From Legionella_C sp048541585 (GTDB taxonomy: Bacteria; Pseudomonadota; Gammaproteobacteria; Legionellales; Legionellaceae): a DNA stretch of 64,000 bases. The stretch is from the NCBI RefSeq assembly GCF_048541585.1, contig NZ_CP183303.1:2418001-2482000 (forward strand), read 5' to 3'. Made by a program: the position numbers and the translations under genes. The notes below the pieces were generated by a model that worked only from the letters and a program-made list of their open reading frames with translations, did not search any database and was not told the origin of the DNA. Below, piece by piece: positions 52,610 through 60,582 of the stretch. Within the stretch, counting starts at the first letter, position 1. The number at the start of each line of letters is the position of its first letter.

Positions 52610-53856
52610 TCCTCTTCCCTGTTTAAACTAGAGTGGATTTTAAAGTTTCGTGGCCATAAATTCATGTGCAAGATTCTTAAAAATAAAGAATGTATAGTCA
52701 TACTTCTAGTTGCCATGCTTAACCCTAACGTGAGCAATTTATTAATACAATAAATAATAGGCATTTTATTTCTCTGCCAACGCAGATCTTCGCTAATGGC
52801 TAACCACCAAGCCAATCTACTTTTGTGCTCAATTTGCTTTTGCTGTCTTAAATAAGGTTTATTTAAGCTCTTATCGATAGTAAAAATTTGCTTTAATGCT
52901 ATTGTCATACCTTGCCCATAAACTGGATTTAAGTAACAGACGGCATCGCCAATGACTAAAAGATTAGCTAATTTCAACTGGCTAAAATATTTTTTTTCAT
53001 TACTTAATTTTCTAAAAATATAAAATTTCGTTACATCTACCTTTTGGCTAATTACATTGGATAATGACATGCTTTTTATTAAAGCTAATAAGTTGTCTAT
53101 CGTTTTGATATGGTTAAAGGTATCTTTAACCGTTGCAATAAAAGTCAAAATATAATGATCATTTTCAATAGGTGAAATAACAATCCCTAACGGTTGCTTC
53201 TTTTTATCAGCTTGCAGATAAAACTGCTTACAATTAGGTAAATTAATATATGATTTAGGTAGTTTAATAGATAAGTACTGCATCGTATTTTCCACCTTTT
53301 TCTTTTTGACTTGGAATAAACTCTCGCTTAGTAAGGTTGCTAAGTTTGACCCACGTCCTCGGCATTCAATAAATAAATCTGCATCTAATTGATAAATTTT
53401 TTGCTTTGCCAGATATTTAACAGCTACAATTTTTTTTTTAGCACAAATAAGACGGGTCACTTTACCTTTAATAAATACAACTTTTCTGTTTGAATGGATT
53501 ATTCGATAATAAATAATTTCATCAAGCAAGCGGCGGCTAAACAGCAAAGTTTTAATTGGTGATGAATAACGAGGATATAAACCATAAGGTCCTTGCCAAT
53601 ACGTATCATTTGCCCAATCAACAAGAGTTGCGCCTGCAGTAAGTAATTCTTTTAAAATACCTGGAAATAAGCTTTCTAATAGCCTCTGCCCTTCTAGTAG
53701 TAGCACATGCAAATGATTAGCTTGAGGAATACCGCGTCTTTTATTATTGTCTAACCAATATTGATCAATAATAAAAATTTGTGCTTTACTATTAGCCAAT
53801 CTTTGTGCTACACAAAGACCAGCAAAACCACCGCCTAAAATAGCTACGCGCCTCAT
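52603..53856 (-). CDS. FAD-dependent monooxygenase/epoxidase-like protein
   Basis: A 417-residue flavoprotein with N-terminal dinucleotide motif AILGGGFAGLCVAQRLA (about 5-21). QANHLHVLLLEGQRLLESLFPG (about 45-66) is typical of flavin epoxidases and oxidoreductases of the MonCI/LasC kind. The second FAD motif is LLVIGDAVCYLNPVYGQGMT (about 300-319). It probably hydroxylates or epoxidises a hydrophobic substrate. The ATG at 53856 overlaps the cyclase stop as TAATG, with AAGGA 8 nt upstream. Confidence 0.85.
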   Translation of the reverse strand: MRRVAILGGGFAGLCVAQRLANSKAQIFIIDQYWLDNNKRRGIPQANHLHVLLLEGQRLLESLFPGILKELLTAGATLVDWANDTYWQGPYGLYPRYSSPIKTLLFSRRLLDEIIYYRIIHSNRKVVFIKGKVTRLICAKKKIVAVKYLAKQKIYQLDADLFIECRGRGSNLATLLSESLFQVKKKKVENTMQYLSIKLPKSYINLPNCKQFYLQADKKKQPLGIVISPIENDHYILTFIATVKDTFNHIKTIDNLLALIKSMSLSNVISQKVDVTKFYIFRKLSNEKKYFSQLKLANLLVIGDAVCYLNPVYGQGMTIALKQIFTIDKSLNKPYLRQQKQIEHKSRLAWWLAISEDLRWQRNKMPIIYCINKLLTLGLSMATRSMTIHSLFLRILHMNLWPRNFKIHSSLNREEEC

Positions 53857-54737
53857 TAGATTAGTCCTTGCATAGCGTGATGAAGTGATTGTAAATATTC
53901 TAAGCCTTTAATATATTCTAAAGTAGAAAAAGTGTTTGCTTTAAAAAAAACAAGCTGCTTAAGAATGTTTGCGCGCTCATTAGTTAATTTCTCTTTAGCA
54001 TAGGCGTAACTTTCGATAAGGGAGGAGTTATTGCTTTGCTTGGAAGCAATAAGTATTACTTCATTACTGTAATCGTTTTCTGCTAGCTCTCTTTCAAGCG
54101 TGGTTAAGGTGTTACAAATATTACTAAACCGCTGCGCAAACTAGAAAAATTCTCGCATTAAGCCAAGTTCTTTCATATCTAAATAAGCTACAGCCATTAA
54201 GTCCATCATCCCGGCAATAATAATGCCCATGTTATGTGGCAGATAACATAGATATTCCACTTCATTCGCCATTAAAGGAACATGCCTTATTAATTGAGCG
54301 TATTTAAGTCCATTAAAAAATTGCTCAACATCAAAATAGAATAATGGCTTAAGAAGAATAAAATTAGGTAAAGAGCGCAAAAAAGCGATAATCTGGGTAA
54401 ATATATTTTCAGCAAAAGCAAGTACTGTTAGTTCAAATTCAGTTAAATTGCTCTTATCTATAGTGGGACTAGTTAAAGGAAGTTTTACTAGTTCGTTTAT
54501 TAACTTTGGATTGACATAATTTGGATTATCGACAAAATCATCATAAAGAGTAATAAAAATACCTAGCAAAATTTTAATATTAATTAAATCCTGCCAATAG
54601 GCTGGCAAAACGGTATCTAAAGTGACCTTAGTATATCCTTTAGGTAAAAACTCCGTAAATAAAACCTTGTTTCGTTTAAATCCTAAACTATAGTATTGAT
54701 TAATTACAGACTCTACAATTTTCCAAGTTGCTTTCAT
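53856..54737 (-). pseudogene. Class I terpene-synthase-like gene interrupted by one amber codon
   Basis: The first 198 codons (54737-54144) encode a protein with the Asp-rich metal motif DDFVD (residues 66-70, within LYDDFVDNP) and, near its end, PHNMGIIIAGMMDLM. A TAG at 54143-54141 follows REFF. The same frame then stays open for 94 codons (FAQRFSNICNTLTTLERELAEND...) to TAA at 53858-53856. The downstream part continues the family pattern, with a helix carrying ERELAEND that would supply the second metal site. In relatives I recall, the interrupted position is often Trp, one base from TAG. Start overlaps the P450 stop by 4 bp. Full length would be about 293 residues. Confidence 0.8.
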
Positions 54738-56002
54738 CGTTTGTTAATTACCAGTTTAATTGTCGATTTAGGATGTTGCGTTATCATAGCTTGTGTTTTT
54801 AAAGAATCACATTCAGTTAATTCAAATTGGAAATCAAAAATAAGTTTTGCTATTAAATACACTGCTTCAATCATTGTTAATTGATAGCCGCTACAAATTC
54901 GTTTTCCCATACCAAAAGGAATATAAACATACTTATGATCAATTGAGTGCGTGATAAAGCGCTCTGGGTAAAACATATTAGGGCGTGACCAATAATCTGG
55001 ATGTCGATGTAAATCTCTAATATTAATTAAGATGATATTACCCGGTTTCAAGTTGTGCCCATTTAAACGAGTAGATTTTTTAACTTCACGAGCTAAGATC
55101 CAAGCCGGTGGATAAAGCCTTAAACTTTCTTGATAAACAGCTTGGGTATATTTTAAGGATTTTAATGATCCTAATGTAATTAAAGGATTCCCAGTTAAAA
55201 CTTGTTTTACTTCTTGATAAACTTTAGCTTGTACCTCTTGATGTTTACTTAAAAGATAAAACGTAAAAGCTAAAGAAGCTGCTGTTGTTTCAAAACCAGC
55301 AAATAAAAAGGTAGTTAATTGATCAAGCAATAAGCTCTTTGAATTTAATTTAGTTAAAGACGTATAGAAGGGGCAATGATTAGGATTAGCTGTATAGCTT
55401 AGATTTTTTATAGCAGAAATTAACTCTCCTCTCGTTTTATTTATAAATCGATTAGTTGGTGTGGGTATCCAAGTTGGCCAATCGAAAAGTGTGCGTAATT
55501 TCTTACCGCATTGTTGATTTAACAAAATAAAAGACCTGGCTATATTGTGTGCAGAGGTATCATAATCAATTCCTAAAACAATATTTATTATGCTACCTAA
55601 AGCATAATTAGCCATTATCCCAAAACAATCAACTTCGCTGCCTTGGTGTTTAGACAGGTGTAAATTTGTAATATTTTTTTCAAAAATTTGTAAGTAATTC
55701 TCTAAAGCAACCCGATGAAAATTAGGCTGAGTCAACTTGCGAACTGCTTCCCAAGCCTCTCCTTCCAACTGTACAATACCCTTTCTTCCAGTAACTGGGA
55801 TAATTTTATCAAAGATTAAACGACATTTTTGATAATTGTCATCAGTAAGAATTGCTTTAGTTAAGTTAGGCTCAGTAATAACAAAAAGCTTTTTATAGCC
55901 AAGCTGTATAGAAGCTAAGTCACCTTGCATTAACCATTGTTGATGTAGAAAGGGAATAGGCCGATTAATAAATTGTTTTAAATGAATTAATGATTGCAAC
56001 AT
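54734..56002 (-). CDS. Cytochrome P450
   Basis: A 422-residue soluble-looking P450, first in the terpenoid-like operon. The oxygen-binding helix motif AGFETTAAS lies at 235-243, ExxR in ESLR at 292-295, PERF near 346-349, and the heme-binding loop FGMGKRICSG at 363-372 with Cys370. These enzymes hydroxylate or desaturate hydrophobic compounds with electrons from a redox partner; no ferredoxin gene is adjacent. The sequence style (YQESLRLYPPAWILAREV) is like bacterial P450s of terpene clusters. The ATG at 56002 has only a weak ribosome-binding site. Confidence 0.95.
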   Translation of the reverse strand: MLQSLIHLKQFINRPIPFLHQQWLMQGDLASIQLGYKKLFVITEPNLTKAILTDDNYQKCRLIFDKIIPVTGRKGIVQLEGEAWEAVRKLTQPNFHRVALENYLQIFEKNITNLHLSKHQGSEVDCFGIMANYALGSIINIVLGIDYDTSAHNIARSFILLNQQCGKKLRTLFDWPTWIPTPTNRFINKTRGELISAIKNLSYTANPNHCPFYTSLTKLNSKSLLLDQLTTFLFAGFETTAASLAFTFYLLSKHQEVQAKVYQEVKQVLTGNPLITLGSLKSLKYTQAVYQESLRLYPPAWILAREVKKSTRLNGHNLKPGNIILINIRDLHRHPDYWSRPNMFYPERFITHSIDHKYVYIPFGMGKRICSGYQLTMIEAVYLIAKLIFDFQFELTECDSLKTQAMITQHPKSTIKLVINKR

Positions 56003-56056
56003 TCTTGTTTTTTATTATCCTGCCTAATTTACTTGTGTATTTTAAGTTTAAGTTCT

Positions 56057-57211
56057 CTACTGTATAGAAAACTTTGCTTTTTCTTGTTCAATAACTTCCT
56101 TTTTATCCTTATTACGCAAACTAAATAAGCTTTGGGGAAGTAAATGAGTAACTGAGTTTAGAAATTGCCGAGCGTTAGCTAAATTAGTTTTGCTCTTAAA
56201 ATCATTTGTACATTCAAGCAATGTTTGCACTAACTTGTCAGAGGAGTTGGGATCATGCTTGCCATCAACAAACCGATACCATAAATCAGGCTTTATTTTT
56301 AATAAAGCATCTACTAACTTCTGCGCAAAAATAGGCGGCGCTTCAGTATCATCCATCCCTTGTACAATACGAATATCAATATTCTGCAGATTTATTAATA
56401 GCTCTGCGCTTAAAAGATTTAAATCACTGTAAGCGAGTCTAAAAAGGGTACTTTCAAAAACTGCCAGTGTTCGCGTAATAGGTTCAATTTCTTCTGGAAT
56501 ATTTTTTAAATTCTTTAATGATTCTTCTGTAGGATTATCATTAAAACCCTCAAACATAGTCCATAAATATTGTGCCTTAGAGTCATTCTCATTAACACAT
56601 AATTGATAATAAGCTTCTACAAAACTTTGGGAAGAATTGGGATCAATTTTTTGACCTTTAATGTTAGCATAAGAAAGTAAAAGAGAAAAAGCTTCTTCAC
56701 CAAGCCCTGGAAAACGTTCTTTAAAAAGCGTTTCGTTATAATAAACATCCATTTCCGCCATCGTATTTAAAAAAATACCATAAATAATAAGGCCGGTAAC
56801 ATACTGCGGATACTGGGTAGCATAATATAAAGAAAGAGTCGAACCCCACGAGCCGCCAAAAACTAACCATTGTTTAATATTCAAAGCCCTTCTTAAGGTA
56901 TCTAAGTCTTGGGCCATATCAGCAATAGTTAACTCGCCAAATTGTTTTGGTTCGGCTGTTTGCTTACCTACCGACGGTTGGGACTGCCCTGTTCCTCGTT
57001 GATCATAAAGGATGATATTATAATAATCAGGATCAAACCATTGACTACATTGTGGTCTAGAGGCGCCACCTGGCCCACCATGATTATAAACGACAGCCGG
57101 GCCCTTAGGGTTACCTCGTTGCTCATAATAAATAAATGTATCTTTAGCAACTTCAATTAATCCCGACGCATTAAGCTTCCCAATAGGATACTTATTTTCT
57201 AAAAAAGCCAT
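56057..57211 (-). CDS. pip: Proline iminopeptidase-type alpha/beta hydrolase
   Basis: A 384-residue alpha/beta hydrolase with NHGGPGGASRPQ (oxyanion region, about 42-53), YDQRGTGQS (about 70-78), nucleophile elbow GGSWGS (about 118-123) and the C-terminal DGKHDPNS region with the catalytic His. This is the pattern of prolyl aminopeptidases (S33), which release N-terminal proline. The family is usually about 315 residues; the extra length is at the C-terminus. I start at the ATG at 57211 (GAAG 8 nt upstream) instead of GTG at 57220. It is 54 bp upstream of the P450 in the same direction. Confidence 0.88.
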   Translation of the reverse strand: MAFLENKYPIGKLNASGLIEVAKDTFIYYEQRGNPKGPAVVYNHGGPGGASRPQCSQWFDPDYYNIILYDQRGTGQSQPSVGKQTAEPKQFGELTIADMAQDLDTLRRALNIKQWLVFGGSWGSTLSLYYATQYPQYVTGLIIYGIFLNTMAEMDVYYNETLFKERFPGLGEEAFSLLLSYANIKGQKIDPNSSQSFVEAYYQLCVNENDSKAQYLWTMFEGFNDNPTEESLKNLKNIPEEIEPITRTLAVFESTLFRLAYSDLNLLSAELLINLQNIDIRIVQGMDDTEAPPIFAQKLVDALLKIKPDLWYRFVDGKHDPNSSDKLVQTLLECTNDFKSKTNLANARQFLNSVTHLLPQSLFSLRNKDKKEVIEQEKAKFSIQ

Positions 57212-57424
57212 TTCAATCACTTCAATTTAATTAATCTGTTGAATTATATAAACAACTATAAATTAAAAGCTATGTATATCTTATAAATTCAATCTTTAAA
57301 ACTATAATTTTTAACCAAAAAATATACTAACTAATTTTTTTTTATTCACCAACTATTGGAGTTAATTTTTCCTTAATTTTAAACTGTTAAGATGAATTAA
57401 AAGCGATTATTAGTTAATTTTATA

Positions 57425-58510
57425 ATGAAAAAGTTGTTCGAATCAGTAGACTCTAGTACTAATACGCCCGCTTCACTTACGTCAGATAATACTAGTACAC
57501 AGCCAGGCAAAACACCTGATCCAAAGCCAAGCAATACACTGGACACACAGCTCAGCGAAACCCTCTGCACGCAAGTAAACGAAGCACCACCTGTAATACA
57601 GACGGAGAAAGCAGCTTTTAAAAACAAGAATATTAATTTTAATACAGCCAGCATAGAAGCAGCAAAAGAAGAATCAAATAATGATAATGAGCAGCCCCTG
57701 ATTCCTTTTTATGAACAAGATCTTAAGCTCTGTCAATACAGTGTTTTTGTATTAAATGATCAAGGAAATGTCGTAGGTGCATGTACACCACAGTCAGAAC
57801 GACAATCATTTTTAAGTCAGAAGAGAGCAATTAAAGATAATGTAAGCAATGATGGCTCAACACATGGTTACCTAGTTTTTAATGGTCATTATGGCACTCC
57901 TTCTAATCAACAGCCACTACAAATTATCATTACTTGGCCCTTGAGTGCTGGCGCTATAACCATGCATAATGATAACTTCAGGTGGATTACGCGTATGCAG
58001 GACAAATTTCCTGTAATACCTTTACTTAAATCGAAAGGTATTACTCTCGATCCGGATTACTCTTACAGTGGTGAATGCCATACATCCTTAACTGGCTCAC
58101 AGGTAAAAAATTTATTAGGGGAACCTTTAAAAGACATTACCCTCAATCTACGTGCTACCCGCACAGATATATATAGAAAAGGTGATATACCATTAATTAG
58201 TTATTTTCCAGAAACCCTACTCTCTACTCATGAGTCTCATAAAGAACATGATAAAAATATTAACTTTGTTTGGGCAAATGATCAAAAAAGAAAGAATGTA
58301 GAGTCGGCAGATAAACCATCGCAAGGGCAGCTGACAGCCGTATCACAATATACTAGCCCAATAACTTCAACTAGCCCAACAACGCAAACCACGACCTCTT
58401 CATCTGAGCTAAATTACGCCGCTAATCGTCTTTTTGCAGTTACTCAGGAAGTAGATAATACTAGAGAAAGTTTAACACCTACTACAACGTTAACTTTTAA
58501 TAATACTTAA
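57425..58510 (+). CDS. Unrecognised protein with low-complexity ends, possible effector
   Basis: A 361-residue protein. The N-terminal 90 residues are Ser/Thr/Pro/Asn-rich and the C-terminal 60 Thr/Ser-rich; both look disordered. The central part (about 95-275) appears folded, with KLCQYSVFVLNDQGNVVGAC, GSTHGYLVFNGHYGTPSNQQPLQIIITWP and LRATRTDIYRKGD. No signal peptide or known family. The composition fits a translocated protein, but this is not specific. It is divergent from the iminopeptidase gene. No clear ribosome-binding site. Confidence 0.65.
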   Translation: MKKLFESVDSSTNTPASLTSDNTSTQPGKTPDPKPSNTLDTQLSETLCTQVNEAPPVIQTEKAAFKNKNINFNTASIEAAKEESNNDNEQPLIPFYEQDLKLCQYSVFVLNDQGNVVGACTPQSERQSFLSQKRAIKDNVSNDGSTHGYLVFNGHYGTPSNQQPLQIIITWPLSAGAITMHNDNFRWITRMQDKFPVIPLLKSKGITLDPDYSYSGECHTSLTGSQVKNLLGEPLKDITLNLRATRTDIYRKGDIPLISYFPETLLSTHESHKEHDKNINFVWANDQKRKNVESADKPSQGQLTAVSQYTSPITSTSPTTQTTTSSSELNYAANRLFAVTQEVDNTRESLTPTTTLTFNNT

Positions 58511-58600
58511 ATTTTAATGAAAGGCCAGCATAATAATCTTCTTTATTGTTCCTTACTTATTATGCCGTACCATAAATATTTCCTACGGAGCTTATCTGGA

Positions 58601-59767
58601 TTAAAAACCCAGGCTTGCTACATGCTTTTGGGTACTTTCATCAGCAGTCACTTGCCTTGGCTGACGATAGAGCTCCGCCATCAAATGATAAATACTAAAG
58701 TTAGAAGCATTAGAAAACAGACCCACTTTAGGCGCTTCAGCAAGCTCAACACCTTGCACAGCAAGCTTAGCTAGTATGTCAATTTTTAATTCATAAACAA
58801 GCTTTGCGGCTTTTCTTAATAGTTCAGTTTTTAACAAGCTTAATTTATCCGATGCAGTAATATCCAAATTTTCAAGTTCTTTCTTTATAAGCCCAATAAA
58901 CTCTTGCTTTATCTCTAAGGAACTAGAAAAGGTAGAATAAGTATAATAATTAGCATATAAAAGACTAGAAATACTTTTTAAAAGACCATGCCAACTTCGA
59001 TCATGAAGCATCCATAATATAGGATCATTAGGGAATACTTTATAACAGGTTTGTAAATAACTTGCGCCAAATTTTAATAATTCAGCTAATTCTGAAATGT
59101 TTCTGTTAAGATCTACTCTAAAAGTATAAGTGCCATTATTGATCTTACTGGCTTTAAGTTGACTTAAAATCTCGTGCTTAACTGCCCTTACCTCGCGCTG
59201 TAGAATAATTAAATCTGTTTCTTCTTTAGTAAGCATTTCTTTTGCTTTTAGTGCAGAATCAATATAATTTTTTAAAATTTGTACTTGCTGAATTTCTGGA
59301 TGATTTAAGATATTACAATAGTTTTCATAAATACCTAAACTTAAGCGATATATACCTAAAGCATATGCAAATTGCTGCATAAAAGTTTGTGCTAGAGGCG
59401 TATAAGCTTTCTTAGGTTTGAATATATATTGATTATTTTCTTTCTCAATTTCTATAGGTAAACCACTATTAACAATATGCGAATCGAAAGCCGCCACTAA
59501 ACTTGTATACCCAGCCGAATTTAAAACTTCTATACACTGCTCATCTAATAAACAAGCTTCCATACTATATTTAATTTGATTGAAGTCAAAAACCACTTGA
59601 TTTTCTTGAGCTAATTCACTTAATTTTTGCACACGTTTTATATCAAAAAAATAATCTTTCAATATTTTTCTTATCTCATAGACTAACTTTTCATAATTCA
59701 TAAGACGCGCTGTAATAGGCCTTATGGCTGTATCGAACTCTTGCTGATAACGCTCTAAGTCTCCCAT
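58601..59767 (-). CDS. Unrecognised large helical protein, possible effector
   Basis: A 388-residue, almost entirely helical protein rich in Leu, Lys and Glu, with no signal peptide or membrane segment. The C-terminal tail (RQPRQVTADESTQKHVASLGF) is polar and suits a Dot/Icm signal, though not specifically. No family is recognised. AGGAG lies 4 nt before an ATG at 59770 and 7 nt before the ATG at 59767, so I prefer the latter; the frame is open further upstream to 59827 but without support. Confidence 0.65.
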   Translation of the reverse strand: MGDLERYQQEFDTAIRPITARLMNYEKLVYEIRKILKDYFFDIKRVQKLSELAQENQVVFDFNQIKYSMEACLLDEQCIEVLNSAGYTSLVAAFDSHIVNSGLPIEIEKENNQYIFKPKKAYTPLAQTFMQQFAYALGIYRLSLGIYENYCNILNHPEIQQVQILKNYIDSALKAKEMLTKEETDLIILQREVRAVKHEILSQLKASKINNGTYTFRVDLNRNISELAELLKFGASYLQTCYKVFPNDPILWMLHDRSWHGLLKSISSLLYANYYTYSTFSSSLEIKQEFIGLIKKELENLDITASDKLSLLKTELLRKAAKLVYELKIDILAKLAVQGVELAEAPKVGLFSNASNFSIYHLMAELYRQPRQVTADESTQKHVASLGF

Positions 59768-60169
59768 CATTTTTCTCCTTGTAAATCCCTTTGCTTTGCA
59801 AATTGTCCAGGCACCAATAGCAAGCAAATTACTTGAATTTAACGTTATAAGGTTATCGCCTTAGAAAACAAACTTCTATAAGCTTAATCTTTTAAAATTA
59901 ATAACTCTAAAAATTCGACGTGTGTTAACTACGATAATATACAGACTGTAAGAAAAAAGGAAAATCTTTAAAAGTAGATTCGTTTCTAACTGGACTTAAC
60001 TTGCTGAGGCTAAAGCGGTAAGATTCAAAAGACAGAGACACACGACACGACAATACATGCAAAAATATATACTACCTGACAATTCAACTATTTATGAGGG
60101 AAAGCTCTGCTATATAGCTCACTTTGACTCCTAATATAGGCATCATTTAAATAATTTATTAAACATAGC
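59768..60169. other. Intergenic region upstream of the helical protein gene, nothing recognised
   Basis: About 400 bp between two minus-strand genes, including the promoter of the gene ending at 58601. No repeat, RNA or strong hairpin was seen; mscL lacks a clear terminator here. Confidence 0.35.
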
Positions 60170-60559
60170 TTAGGTATTCTTCTTATTAAGACTTTCAACT
60201 AATAAGGCTTTAATTTCTAATAAAATTTTTTCTTGATTAGTCAAATTTGGTGGCTCTTCATCTTTTGTTTTTTGTAAAAGATTAATAAATTTAATAACAA
60301 TAAAAATAGCAAGTGCAATTAGGGTAAAGTCGAAAATAGCTTGTAGGAAGGCGCCCCATTTAATAACAGCGCTTCCTACTTTAAGTACTTTATCTGTAAT
60401 ATTAATACCACCTAATAATAAACCGATAGAAGGCATAATAATACCATCAACTAGGGATGCCACTATTTTACTAAACGCACTACCAATGACGACTGCCACA
60501 GCTAAATCAACTACATTGCCACGCATGGCAAATTGTTTAAATTCGCTAAGAAAGCTCAT
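60170..60559 (-). CDS. mscL: Large-conductance mechanosensitive channel
   Basis: MscL opens under membrane tension during hypo-osmotic shock. The 129-residue protein has the conserved N-terminal MSFLSEFKQFAMRGNVVDLAVAVVIG, first membrane helix (about 15-45) and second (about 70-97), and a charged C-terminal helix (QEKILLEIKALL). Length is normal. AGAGGG precedes the ATG at 60559. It lies 23 bp after alaS in the same direction, so the two may share a transcript. Confidence 0.97.
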   Translation of the reverse strand: MSFLSEFKQFAMRGNVVDLAVAVVIGSAFSKIVASLVDGIIMPSIGLLLGGINITDKVLKVGSAVIKWGAFLQAIFDFTLIALAIFIVIKFINLLQKTKDEEPPNLTNQEKILLEIKALLVESLNKKNT

Positions 60560-60582
60560 TTAGCATCCCTCTAATTTATTAG

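Noticed and set aside
54141..54143. UAG reassigned to an amino acid in this genome
   Set aside because: prfA (RF1) is intact in this window and other genes, such as comF, end in TAG, so UAG is an ordinary stop.
58517..58774. 85-codon plus-strand open frame after the low-complexity protein gene
   Set aside because: It overlaps the well-supported minus-strand gene ending at 58601 and has no motif or ribosome-binding site.
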